From contig JAPOIY010000012.1 of assembly GCA_029978705.1 (NCBI GenBank), positions 1-64,000 of the forward strand: a DNA stretch of 64,000 bases, in the 5' to 3' direction. This stretch comes from Actinomycetota bacterium. GTDB lineage: Bacteria > Actinomycetota > Actinomycetes > S36-B12 > GCA-2699445. The notes below the pieces were generated by a model. The model was not told the origin of the DNA and did not search any database. It saw nothing but the letters and a program-made list of their open reading frames with translations. How positions within the stretch are numbered: the stretch's first letter is position 1; the number at the start of each line of letters is the position of its first letter. A program made the translations under genes and the position numbers. Shown here one piece after another: positions 46,731 to 56,209 of the stretch.

Positions 46731-48632
46731 ATGGCGCACGGCGGTCCCTCCGGCGGCGCCGGGGGCCGGGTCACGGCCTTCCGCTCCTTCTCCCGGGACC
46801 GCTCCGTTCTGGACGAACACCTGCAGCCCGGCATCGGCCGGCGCATCCTGCGCTACGCACGGCCCTTTCGGCCGCTGGTGATCCTGTTCCTCATCACGTT
46901 GGTCATCGACGCCCTGCTCACGGTCGTGCAGCCCCTGCTGTTTCGGCGCATCGTCGACAGTGGCATCACCCCCGGCAACGCCACGGTGGTCACCGTGACG
47001 GCCTTGATCGTCGCGGTCGTGGCCGTCATCGACGCGGGGATCGGCCTGTGGTCGCGGTACCTGTCCGCCCGCATCGGAGAAGGCCTGATCTTCCACCTCC
47101 GCTCCGAGGTGTTCGACCACGTCCAGCGCCAGTCCATCGCGTTCTTCACCCGGGCCCAGACCGGGGCCCTCGTGTCGCGGCTGAACACCGACGTCATCGG
47201 GGCGCAGCAGGCGTTCACATCGACTCTGAGCGGGGTCGTCGGCAACCTCATCACGGTCGTGACGGTCCTGGTCACCATGTTCTGGCTGTCCTGGCAGATC
47301 ACGCTCATGGCGCTCGTGCTCCTGCCGATCTTCCTGCTGCCGGCGCGCTGGATGGGCCGTCGCCTGCAGGCGTTGACCCGCCAGCAGATGCAGTGGAACG
47401 CCGACCTCAGCATCCAGATGACGGAGCGGTTCAACGTGGCCGGCGCCCTGCTGGTGAAACTGTTCGGGCGCCCCGCCGAGGAGCAGGCGGCGTACGACGA
47501 GCGCGCGGCGGGGGTGCGCGACATCGGCGTCAAGATCGCTCTCGCCAACCGGTACTTCTTCACGGCCCTCACCCTGGTCGCCGCACTCGCGACCGCGATC
47601 GCCTACGGAGTCGGTGGCAACCTCGTGATCACGGGAGCGTTGACCCTCGGCACGCTGCTGGCCCTCGTCGGGCTGCTGGCGCAGCTCTACGGACCGCTGA
47701 CCGCCCTGTCCAACGTCCGCGTCGACGTCATGACGGCGCTGGTGAGTTTCGACCGGGTCTTCGAGGTGCTCGACCTGCAGCCGATGGTGCAGGACCGGCC
47801 CGGGGCGGTGACACTGCCCCGCGGCTCGGCGCCGGACGTGCGGTTCGAGTCAGTGGGATTCACCTATCCCGGGGCGGATGAGGTCTCGCTGGCGTCGCTG
47901 GAGTCCGTCGCCCGTCCCGGCGTGCGTCCCAGCCACAGCGGGCCCACCCTCACCGATGTGAGCTTCACCGTGCCCCCGGGGAGCACGGTGGCGCTGGTCG
48001 GCCCGTCGGGCGCGGGCAAGACCACGATCACCGCTCTCACCTCCCGGCTGTACGACCCGACATCGGGCAGCGTCAGCATCGCCGGGCACGACCTGCGAGA
48101 CGTCACGCAGCAGTCCCTGCACGCGGTGGTCGGGGTCGTCACCCAGGACGCCCACATGTTCCACGACACGATCCGCGCGAACCTCGCCTACGCCAGCCCG
48201 GGGGCCAGCGACGACGAGATCCTCGCAGCGTGTGACGCCGCCCGCATCGGCGACCTCGTCCGGGGGTTGCCGCAGGGCCTCGACACGGTTGTGGGGGACC
48301 GGGGGCACCGCCTGTCGGGCGGCGAGAAGCAGCGCCTCGCGATCGCCCGGCTGCTGCTCAAGAGGCCCGATGTCGTGATTCTCGACGAGGCCACCGCCCA
48401 CCTCGACAGCGAGAGCGAGGCGGCGGTGCAGCGCGCCCTCGCCACCGCCCTCGAGGGGCGCACGGCCCTGGTGATCGCCCACCGCCTGAGCACGATCCGC
48501 GAGGCCGACCTCATCCTCGTCATCGACGAAGGGCGGGTCGCCGAGTCCGGGACCCACGACGAGCTGCTGGCGCGCGACGGCCTCTACGCCGACCTGTACC
48601 GCACCCAGTTCCACGCCACCCCCGCGGTGTGA
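46731..48632 (+). CDS. ABC transporter, fused permease/ATP-binding exporter
   Basis: TM domain plus NBD: GPSGAGKTT, LSGGEKQRLAIARLLL, VVILDEATAHLD. Confidence 0.94.
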   Translation: MAHGGPSGGAGGRVTAFRSFSRDRSVLDEHLQPGIGRRILRYARPFRPLVILFLITLVIDALLTVVQPLLFRRIVDSGITPGNATVVTVTALIVAVVAVIDAGIGLWSRYLSARIGEGLIFHLRSEVFDHVQRQSIAFFTRAQTGALVSRLNTDVIGAQQAFTSTLSGVVGNLITVVTVLVTMFWLSWQITLMALVLLPIFLLPARWMGRRLQALTRQQMQWNADLSIQMTERFNVAGALLVKLFGRPAEEQAAYDERAAGVRDIGVKIALANRYFFTALTLVAALATAIAYGVGGNLVITGALTLGTLLALVGLLAQLYGPLTALSNVRVDVMTALVSFDRVFEVLDLQPMVQDRPGAVTLPRGSAPDVRFESVGFTYPGADEVSLASLESVARPGVRPSHSGPTLTDVSFTVPPGSTVALVGPSGAGKTTITALTSRLYDPTSGSVSIAGHDLRDVTQQSLHAVVGVVTQDAHMFHDTIRANLAYASPGASDDEILAACDAARIGDLVRGLPQGLDTVVGDRGHRLSGGEKQRLAIARLLLKRPDVVILDEATAHLDSESEAAVQRALATALEGRTALVIAHRLSTIREADLILVIDEGRVAESGTHDELLARDGLYADLYRTQFHATPAV

Positions 48633-48717
48633 GGCGGATCCGGCCGATCGGCCCGGTCCGGTGCCCGCTGGCGCGTAGGTTGGCCCGGGAATCCGCACAC
48701 CCGGGGAGGACCGGACC

Positions 48718-50295
48718 ATGAGCATCAGCGAGCCGCTGCCCGAGCTGGTGGATGTCGCCATCGTCGGAGGCGGAGTGGCGGGGCTGTATGCCGGCTACTC
48801 CCTGCTCACCCGCGGGGCCGGGGTGCCCGGGGGTGGGCCCGGATCCCCCCGCGTCGCGATCCTGGAGGCCGACCATCGGACCGGGGGGCGGCTGAGCACG
48901 GTCACGCCTCCGGATGCGCCCCATCTGCATGCGGAGATCGGGGGGATGAGGTTCACGTCCACGCAGACGCTGGTGGTGGACCTCATCGACCACCTGGGTC
49001 TGGGCCACCGGCCCTTCCCCCTGGGCGACATGAGTGACAGCCACGACCTGCACTATCTGCGCGGTCGGCACTTCAGCCTCGCCGAACTGCAGGCCGGCTC
49101 CGACCGCGTTCCCTACGCCCTCACCCCCGAGGAGCGGGGCCTGTCGGTCCCCCAGTTGCTCGGTAGGGTCCTGAACCGCCTCGTGCCCGAGGGCGGGGCT
49201 CTGTCCGAGGAGGAGCGGCTGCGCCGGGAGCGGGAGCAACGCATCGACGGAGTCCCGATCACGGAGGTCTCCCTGCCCGCCTACATCGCCGACGTGCTGT
49301 CTCCCGGCGCCTTCGACCTCGTGATGGACGGGCTGGGCTACTCGTGCAGCCGCGATCCGGAGGTCGGTCTGATCAACCTCCTGCACACCGATCTCGCCGG
49401 GGGGGAACACCGCACGCTGAACGGCGGCATGCAGACGCTGGTCGACACCCTGGCCGAGCGGTACGCGGCCCGAGGGGGCCACACCAGCCTGGACACCAGG
49501 GTGCGGGGTGTCGCCCGCGGGCCCGACGGCACCCTGATCGTCACCGCGGACCGGGACGGCCAGCCGACGACCATCGCCGCACGCCACGTGGTCCTGGCGC
49601 TGCCACGGCGCCCGCTGGAACTGCTGGACCTCGCTGCCGGCGTCTTGGGGGAGTCGACGCTGGCCGACGATCTCGATGCCGTCGTACCGATCCCCGCCGG
49701 CAAGCTGTACCTCACCTTCGCTGAGCCCTGGTGGGAGGAGATCGGCCTGCGGCGCGGGAAATCGGTCACGGATCTGCCGATGCGCCAGTGCCTGTACTTC
49801 GGGGTCGAGGACGAGGCGCCCGGTGGCGTCCCGGGGAACCGGACCGGGTTGCTGGTCGCCAGCTACACCGACGGGCCCGCCTCCCGGTACTGGGAGGACC
49901 ACGAGAATGTGGGGGAGGAGATCTTCCACGGATCGCGGCCCAGCCCGGCGGATCTGACCGCACCCCAGTTCATGGTCGACGATGCCCTCGCGCAGTTGGC
50001 GGAGGTGCACGGCGTGCCGGTCCCGGCCCCCGTGTGGGCCGCCCACAAGAACTGGACCCGGGACCCGTTCGGGGCCGGCTGGCACTACTGGCGCACCGGC
50101 TACCGGTCCACCGACGTCATCCCGCGGATGCGCCAACCACTGCCCGGAACGTCCCTGGCCGTATGCGGTGAGGCGTTCTCAGCCAACCAGGGATGGATCC
50201 TGGGGGCGTTGACCTCCACCGAACGGGTGCTGCGCGACCTGTTGGGTCAGCCGCCTGCCCCGTGGATGTCCCCGGAGCTCGCCCTGGGTCCCTGA
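48718..50295 (+). CDS. Flavin-containing amine/amino-acid oxidase family protein
   Basis: VAIVGGGVAGLYAGYSLL Rossmann motif, LEADHRTGGRLSTV, C-terminal GTSLAVCGEAFSANQGWILGALTSTERVL. Confidence 0.85.
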   Translation: MSISEPLPELVDVAIVGGGVAGLYAGYSLLTRGAGVPGGGPGSPRVAILEADHRTGGRLSTVTPPDAPHLHAEIGGMRFTSTQTLVVDLIDHLGLGHRPFPLGDMSDSHDLHYLRGRHFSLAELQAGSDRVPYALTPEERGLSVPQLLGRVLNRLVPEGGALSEEERLRREREQRIDGVPITEVSLPAYIADVLSPGAFDLVMDGLGYSCSRDPEVGLINLLHTDLAGGEHRTLNGGMQTLVDTLAERYAARGGHTSLDTRVRGVARGPDGTLIVTADRDGQPTTIAARHVVLALPRRPLELLDLAAGVLGESTLADDLDAVVPIPAGKLYLTFAEPWWEEIGLRRGKSVTDLPMRQCLYFGVEDEAPGGVPGNRTGLLVASYTDGPASRYWEDHENVGEEIFHGSRPSPADLTAPQFMVDDALAQLAEVHGVPVPAPVWAAHKNWTRDPFGAGWHYWRTGYRSTDVIPRMRQPLPGTSLAVCGEAFSANQGWILGALTSTERVLRDLLGQPPAPWMSPELALGP

Positions 50296-50729
50296 GAGTC
50301 GCACGCACCGAGCTGGCGCAGGATCTCCGGCAGTCCGCTGCGCGGGGAGTGCTCCACCCGGATCCGCTCGATCCGGCCGTCCGCGGCGACCCGCGCCTGG
50401 AACGGCTCGGGGGGCAGGTGCACCCTACGACCCGTCGCGGGAATGTCGATGTCCCGCTGCGGCAGCAGCAGGCGGCCGGTGTGGGTGCCGGCGACGTGGA
50501 AGACTCCCGCAGCGACCGTCGTGTCCCCGGTCAGGTCGGTGATGCCGTGGGTGAGATCCGGGAAGGCCGCGCCGATGAGCTGCAGCGCCGCCAGCCACCG
50601 ATCGGCCCCGATGACGCCGGACAGGCTGCTGACGTGCTCGAAGCCCGGGGCCAGCAAGCGCGCCGCCCCCGTGACGTCACCGGAATCGATCCGGTCGAAC
50701 AGCGTGGTCACGGTCTCCGGTGCGTTCAT
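50247..50729 (-). CDS. SnoaL/NTF2-like (ester cyclase-type) protein
   Basis: MNAPETVTTLFDRIDSGDVTGAARLLAPGFEHVSSLSGVIGADRWLAALQLIGAAFPDLTH. Confidence 0.7.
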   Translation of the reverse strand: MNAPETVTTLFDRIDSGDVTGAARLLAPGFEHVSSLSGVIGADRWLAALQLIGAAFPDLTHGITDLTGDTTVAAGVFHVAGTHTGRLLLPQRDIDIPATGRRVHLPPEPFQARVAADGRIERIRVEHSPRSGLPEILRQLGACDSQGPRASSGDIHGAGG

Positions 50730-52333
50730 GTCGCCCCCGTCGCAGTCTGGCGCCGTGGGTCGGGCAACCGCAGGGCAACGAGGAGGCCGGCCAGGGCCAT
50801 CACGGCGGCCACCAGGAACGCCGTCCGGGTCGCGGTCACGAAACTGCCCCGGATCTGGGTGACCAGCGGGCCGTAGCGCACGTCCGCGGCCAGATGCGCC
50901 AGCACCTGGTTCCGCGTCCCCGTACTGTCCATCCCGGGGCCGGTGCTGAAGTGGGCCATCTGTTCGACCGCACCGCGCTGCTGCGCCGTCAGCTCCGGGT
51001 ACCCGGCCAGATCGGCCGAGACCCCACCCGCCGACATGCCCGTCACGATGCCGATCATCAGTGCCGACGCCAGGGCCCCCGCCCCCAGGCGTACCGTCGA
51101 CGCGACCCCCCCCGACAGCGACGTCAGGTCTCCGGGGACATCCCCGAACATCACGTTGGTCAGCGCGGAGAACGTGAGCCCGTAGCTGATCCCGTACAGC
51201 AGCAGGACGGGAGTCAGTAGCCACGGGGACTCCGGCATCTGGATGAGCGGGAGCAGCGCCAACAGCAGGATCGGCTGCGCGGCCAGCCCGACCACCGCGG
51301 CGCGGCGGTGGCCGACGCGTCGGATCACCGCGGCTGCGCCGATCCCCCCGGTCACCATGCCCACGCCGAGCGTCATGAGGATCAGACCGGACTCCATGGG
51401 GTCGGCGCCCAGGATGAACTGCGTGAAGATCGGCACGATCAGCACCACCCCGTACAGGGCCATGGACATGCCGGCACTGGCCAGCACACCCTCGCGGAAG
51501 GTGGTGACCTGCATCAGACGGGCGTCGACCAACACGGGCGCGCCGGTGCCGGACCGATGGCGTTCGACCAGAACGAAGCCGACCAGGGCGGCGATCCCTA
51601 CCGGTAGCAGGATCCCCACCGGCGACAGCCCGGTGTCCGTCATCCACCAGCCCTGCGAGGGGCCTTCCTGCAGGCCGAACACGACCCCCCCCATGCCCAG
51701 CATGAGCAGCAGGGTCCCCGGCACGTCGACCCGCACCGTGCCGGTGCGCACCCGGGTCTCCGGCATCAGGGCGAGCAGGCCGCCGGCGGCGATCAGGGCG
51801 AGCGGGATGTTCAGGAAGAACGGGGCCCGCCACGACAGCGCCTGCGCCAGCGCTCCTCCCACCAGCGGCCCGATCGCGACCCCCGACCCCGACGCTGTCG
51901 CCCACAGCGAGAACGCGACCACGCGGTCCTGGCCGCCCGGGAAGAGGGCGTTGAGCAGCCCCACCGTCGCCGGCGCGAAGGCGCCCAGCACCAGGCCCTG
52001 CAGCGCCCGGCCCGCCAGCAGTACCCCGAGGGAGTCGGCCATCCCGGTGACGAGGCTCCCGGCGGCGAAACCCAGCAGGGCCAGGACGGCCATGCGGCGG
52101 CGCCCGACCGCGTCGGCCAGACGGCCCATGAGGATGAAGGTGGCGGCAGCCGTGACGGTGAACACGGTGACCGTCAGGGCAGCCGCGCTGACGTCGGCAC
52201 CCAGGTCGACGACGATGTCGGGAAGCACGACCGCAGTGATGGTCTGGTCCATGACCACGATCAGCAGCCCCAGCAGCAGGAACGCGAACGCCGCCCATCG
52301 GCGCCGCCGCGAGCCGGGGGGCTGGTCCGCCAT
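50726..52333 (-). CDS. MFS transporter, DHA2/EmrB-QacA family
   Basis: About 14 TM helices; IVVMDQTITAVVLPDIVVDLGAD, GRLADAVGRRRM. Confidence 0.9.
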   Translation of the reverse strand: MADQPPGSRRRRWAAFAFLLLGLLIVVMDQTITAVVLPDIVVDLGADVSAAALTVTVFTVTAAATFILMGRLADAVGRRRMAVLALLGFAAGSLVTGMADSLGVLLAGRALQGLVLGAFAPATVGLLNALFPGGQDRVVAFSLWATASGSGVAIGPLVGGALAQALSWRAPFFLNIPLALIAAGGLLALMPETRVRTGTVRVDVPGTLLLMLGMGGVVFGLQEGPSQGWWMTDTGLSPVGILLPVGIAALVGFVLVERHRSGTGAPVLVDARLMQVTTFREGVLASAGMSMALYGVVLIVPIFTQFILGADPMESGLILMTLGVGMVTGGIGAAAVIRRVGHRRAAVVGLAAQPILLLALLPLIQMPESPWLLTPVLLLYGISYGLTFSALTNVMFGDVPGDLTSLSGGVASTVRLGAGALASALMIGIVTGMSAGGVSADLAGYPELTAQQRGAVEQMAHFSTGPGMDSTGTRNQVLAHLAADVRYGPLVTQIRGSFVTATRTAFLVAAVMALAGLLVALRLPDPRRQTATGAT

Positions 52334-52335
52334 GG

Positions 52336-53703
52336 TCAGTCGGCGACGAGGAACGTGGGGACGGCGGACGCGCCCGAGGCCACGTTCGTGGCGCCTCGGT
52401 GGGCCAGCCGGGTCAGCACTCCGCGCACCCCTCCGTCGAACAGGAAGGGATCCGTGCTCGCGTGGAAACCGACCGGATCACGGGGGGCGGCGAGTGTCGG
52501 ATAGGGCTCGTCGAAGGTGCGCGGCTCTGCCCGTTGTGCCACCCACTCGCCGGCCAGCGCCTCCTCGATGGCGCTGTCCCAGTCGCCCTCGTCGTACTGC
52601 CAGCCCAGGTGGATGCCGTGACCGCCGAAGTCGTGGTTCGGTTTGAGGACCAACTCGTCGCGGTGGGCCCGCACGTAGGAGAGCAGGTCGACGTCGGTGC
52701 CGTCCGGCCCGGTGACCACACCTGGCACCAGCAGCCGTGTCCAGGGGATGCTGCGCCGGCAGGCGGCTGCCTCGTCCGCCGTCAGTCCGGGGTCCAGCCG
52801 CGGGTCGGTCACGAAGGCAAACAGTGCCTTGCGGTCCAGCGTCGACTGCGGGATGGGGTCGATGAAGCAGGCGGCGTCGGCCCGGGCCGCCGCGACCAGC
52901 GCGGCGCACTCGTCGGCGCGTCCGATCATGTCGGCCACGACCAGGCGACGGTAGACCAGGTCCACGTCTCCGGAGGCGTGGCGCAACCGGCCGTCGCGGA
53001 ACTCCAGCTCCCGGGGGTCGGCGAGGAACGCCGGTACGCCGGCCTCCGTCAACCACTGCACCAGCAGGCGGAACTCGCCCAGGAGGGGAGGGTCGTCCAT
53101 CCAGTCCACGATGGCGACGGTCGGGAGCCCGGTACCGCCCCAGCGGGTCCAGGCGTCCAGCAGCGATGTGACCGCCGCCTGGCGCAGGTCGAGGGGCCGG
53201 ATCCCGAAGGTCCGGCTCATCTGCGCGAAGATCGGCGTCGCGGCGAACAGGTGCATGAGTTCGTGGGAGAACTCGACGCCGCCGGGTACGGCGCCGTTGA
53301 GTTCGAAGAACCGCCAGCCCGTGGGCAGTTCGACGGCATCCAACCGCACCGACATGTCCCCGCGCGACAGCCGCACCGGCAGGTGCAGGAGTTCCCGCTC
53401 CTGCTCGGTGAACCGGCCGAGCGCGGGCAGCCACCGGTCGGGGTCGGCCAGGATCGCCGCCTCCGCGCGGTCGAGGGCCGACATCACCAGGTGGGACTCC
53501 CGCTCCAGGTCAGCGAACACCGACTCGCTGAGGAACCGGGGGCGGTACACCGAGCAGAAGGGCCGTCCCCGGTAGGTCAGACCCGTCGCCGAGAGCGCGT
53601 CCGCGAAGGCGGCAGCCTGCTCCTCGGCGTCGGGGGCCTCGGCCAGGCGGCGGTTCCACTGCTCGGTCAGCGCACCGGCCGCATCGGTTCGCTTCGGTGC
53701 CAC
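52336..53703 (-). CDS. ATP-grasp-like (possibly circularly permuted) protein of unknown substrate
   Basis: GWRFFELNGAVPGGVEFSHEL, ELVLKPNHDFGGHGIHLGWQYDEGDWDSAIEEALAGEWVAQ; GTG start inferred. Confidence 0.55.
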   Translation of the reverse strand: MAPKRTDAAGALTEQWNRRLAEAPDAEEQAAAFADALSATGLTYRGRPFCSVYRPRFLSESVFADLERESHLVMSALDRAEAAILADPDRWLPALGRFTEQERELLHLPVRLSRGDMSVRLDAVELPTGWRFFELNGAVPGGVEFSHELMHLFAATPIFAQMSRTFGIRPLDLRQAAVTSLLDAWTRWGGTGLPTVAIVDWMDDPPLLGEFRLLVQWLTEAGVPAFLADPRELEFRDGRLRHASGDVDLVYRRLVVADMIGRADECAALVAAARADAACFIDPIPQSTLDRKALFAFVTDPRLDPGLTADEAAACRRSIPWTRLLVPGVVTGPDGTDVDLLSYVRAHRDELVLKPNHDFGGHGIHLGWQYDEGDWDSAIEEALAGEWVAQRAEPRTFDEPYPTLAAPRDPVGFHASTDPFLFDGGVRGVLTRLAHRGATNVASGASAVPTFLVAD

Positions 53704-53746
53704 GGGTCCTCCCAGGGTCGGCGTCCCCGATGGTAGTGGCCCGGGG

Positions 53747-54484
53747 TCAGGGGCCGCTGGCGACCGGCACGTCATCCGGCTCGGGCGTGGCGGCGTCCTC
53801 CTTCGCCTCCCGGCGCAGGAAGAACCACCACCCGCCGATCGTGATGACGGCGAACAGCAGCCACTGGCCCGCGTAGGACACATTGCGGGAGTCCGTGGGC
53901 TGGGGCGGGGGGACCGGGGCCAGCGCCGGGTCGCGCTGGGCGATGACGAACCAGTCGGCGGTGGTGGATCCCGCCGTGTCGTCGAGTTCGGCCACGGTGA
54001 CCCGCGACACCTGCGCGGCCGGCAGATCGGGCCCGGCGCGCAACGGGCCGGGCTCGGTGCGGCGGGCGTACCCGGTGACGGTGACCGGGCCGGTGGGGGG
54101 TGCGGGTGGCTGCTGCTGCAGTCCCTGCGCGAGATCGGCGGGGGTCCACCCGCGCACCACCCACAGGTCGGGGCCGGTGTCGGTCCGCAGCAGCGACAGC
54201 ACCCAGAAGCCGTTGGCCCCGTCCTGCGGCTGGTTGCGGACCAGGTACTGCCGATCCGGGTCGTACGTGCCGGCGGCTGTCACCGCCTGCCAGTCGGCCG
54301 GCGCGGTCACGGCGGCGGCGGCAACGGGGGTCTGGGCCAGGGCCGTGGCGATGGTGGTGAACTCGGCCCGCTTCTGCTCCGCGCGGTGCCACTGCCACAG
54401 ACTCAGCAGGCCGAACGCGAGGATGGCCAGGACCGCAGCGGCCGTGAACGCCTGCCAGCGTCGGGTCCGCAGCAGGTTCAGCAC
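53747..54484 (-). CDS. SURF1 family protein
   Basis: N-terminal TM RWQAFTAAAVLAILAFGLLSLWQWHRAEQKR, GFWVLSLLRTDTGPDLWVVRGW, C-terminal TM NVSYAGQWLLFAVITIGGWWFFLRRE. Confidence 0.9.
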   Translation of the reverse strand: MLNLLRTRRWQAFTAAAVLAILAFGLLSLWQWHRAEQKRAEFTTIATALAQTPVAAAAVTAPADWQAVTAAGTYDPDRQYLVRNQPQDGANGFWVLSLLRTDTGPDLWVVRGWTPADLAQGLQQQPPAPPTGPVTVTGYARRTEPGPLRAGPDLPAAQVSRVTVAELDDTAGSTTADWFVIAQRDPALAPVPPPQPTDSRNVSYAGQWLLFAVITIGGWWFFLRREAKEDAATPEPDDVPVASGP

Positions 54485-54506
54485 GCCCTCAGCGTACGGC
54501 GGCCCG

Positions 54507-54851
54507 TCAGGTGCCGATGCCGGGACGGGGACCCTCGAGGGCGGCCAGGTCCGGCGGGGGAACGTGGTTCGGGCCGGTCTCCATGTCGCTCTCGCGGCCG
54601 GCGTTGGCCGCCACCACCGCGATGTACGGCAGCACGACGGCTGCCGCCAGCAGGGCCCAGCGCACCCAGCCCTGGGTGACGATGATGCCGAGGAAACAGG
54701 CAGTGCGGATGGTCATCGACATGAGGTACCGCTTGGCCCGGGCCCGCTGCTCCTGACTCAGGGGCGTCCGGGCGGACGTGACACTGTGCACCTCCGCCTC
54801 CTCGCGGCGGATGATCCGGGGCGCGTCTCCGGCTGGTGTGGGCAACGACAT
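54507..54851 (-). CDS. DUF3099 domain-containing membrane protein
   Basis: RAKRYLMSMTIRTACFLGIIVTQGWVRWALLAAAVVLPYIAVVAANAGRE. Confidence 0.8.
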   Translation of the reverse strand: MSLPTPAGDAPRIIRREEAEVHSVTSARTPLSQEQRARAKRYLMSMTIRTACFLGIIVTQGWVRWALLAAAVVLPYIAVVAANAGRESDMETGPNHVPPPDLAALEGPRPGIGT

Positions 54852-56209
54852 CAGTGGGCCTCACTCGCGGTCGACAGGTTGAAATCCGCCACGGCCAGAG
54901 CGGGCATCCTGGTGCGGTTGAAGTAGTCGCCCATCTCCCGCGCCAGGGTCCGTTCGGGTTCGCTTGCCCCCACGATACGGCCGAGGAGCGAAACCGGCGA
55001 TTCGTTGAAGCGGAAGTTGCCCGCGGCGCCCACGACCTCGCCGTCGCGCACGACGTACACCCCGTCGCGGGTCAGACCCGTGAGCAGCAGGGTCTGGGGG
55101 TCGACCACGCGGTTGTACCAGAGACACGTGACCAGCAGACCGGATTCGGTCCGCGCCACGAGGTCGGCGGTCGACCCCTGGCCGTGGCCCACCTGCAGCG
55201 TCAGGTTGTCCACGGCGGGGGTCGCCGCGGTGCCGAGCGCGGCCGCACTGTGGCGGGTGGTGATGAGGTGCCGCAGGCGCCCGTCGGCGATCCAGTCGGT
55301 CGGGCCCACGGGCAGGCCGTTGTCGAACACCGAGGCGGTGTCCGAGGACGCCGCCACCACCTCGAACGGCGCACAGCGCATGCCCGGCTCGGGGTCCGCG
55401 GGGTCGCTGGCCAGCCGTACCCCGGCACCGAGGAACTCGCCGAGTCGCGGGCCGGCGGGCCCGGAGAACACACTGCGGCCGTCGAGGGCCGCCCGCGCAT
55501 CCGCCGCGAAGTACAGGTCCACCATCAGGTCGGCGGTGGCACTCGGAGTGAGGATCACGGTCTGTCGCCCCGGCCCGACCGCCACCGGACGGGCCTGATG
55601 GGCCAGACCCGCGCGCAGCCGGGCGGTCACGGCCGCCACGTCCACCGTGAGCCCCGGGTCGGCGTCGCCCTCCCAGGCAGACCGGGTGCGGTCGCCTGAC
55701 TTCAGGGTGAACTCGGCGCGTCCCTGGACCTGCTCGTGCCGCAGCCGGGTTCCCGCGGTGGTGGCCAGGTATGTCGTGGTCACGTCGTGTTCGGCGTAGC
55801 CGGAGTGTTCCTCCGCGGTGGCGGCCGAGAACTGCGTACCCAGCCCCCGCGCCAGGGGGGCGAGCACGTCGGGCGACGTGAGTCCCGGGGCCGCGGACCA
55901 GTCCGGGGACTCGGCGGCCTGCGGCAGCGGCGCCCGGTCGGCGGCTGGTTCGGCGTCGGCCGCGGCGCGGCGGGCCCGGGCCACGAGGTCGGCCACGTCT
56001 TCGACGGCCTGGATCTGGCCGGAGACCGTCGCGGACCCGCGGTCCAGGGCGACGACCGTGACCTGAGTACCGGCACTCATCCCGTTGGTGGTCGTGGTGT
56101 TGGCAGCCCACCGCAGGTTCACCACGGACTCGTGGCTGACGATCACGGCCACTTCGGCACCGCCGGCCTGCGCCAGCGCCCGCTCGGCGATCTCCTGGGG
56201 CGCGATCAC
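54851..56209 (-). CDS. TldE/PmbA-like metallopeptidase-family protein
   Basis: VIAPQEIAERALAQAGGAEVAVIV...; FNESPVSLLGRIVGASEPERTLAREMGDYFNRTRMPALAVADFNLST; 4-bp overlap with tldD. Confidence 0.88.
   Translation of the reverse strand: MIAPQEIAERALAQAGGAEVAVIVSHESVVNLRWAANTTTTNGMSAGTQVTVVALDRGSATVSGQIQAVEDVADLVARARRAAADAEPAADRAPLPQAAESPDWSAAPGLTSPDVLAPLARGLGTQFSAATAEEHSGYAEHDVTTTYLATTAGTRLRHEQVQGRAEFTLKSGDRTRSAWEGDADPGLTVDVAAVTARLRAGLAHQARPVAVGPGRQTVILTPSATADLMVDLYFAADARAALDGRSVFSGPAGPRLGEFLGAGVRLASDPADPEPGMRCAPFEVVAASSDTASVFDNGLPVGPTDWIADGRLRHLITTRHSAAALGTAATPAVDNLTLQVGHGQGSTADLVARTESGLLVTCLWYNRVVDPQTLLLTGLTRDGVYVVRDGEVVGAAGNFRFNESPVSLLGRIVGASEPERTLAREMGDYFNRTRMPALAVADFNLSTASEAH

Noticed and set aside
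46731-48632. Apparent linker (ADEVSLASLESVARPGVRPSHSG) in the ABC exporter NBD as a novel insertion
   Set aside because: Similar ADEVSLASLE segments are, as I recall, common in actinobacterial ABC exporters of this type.
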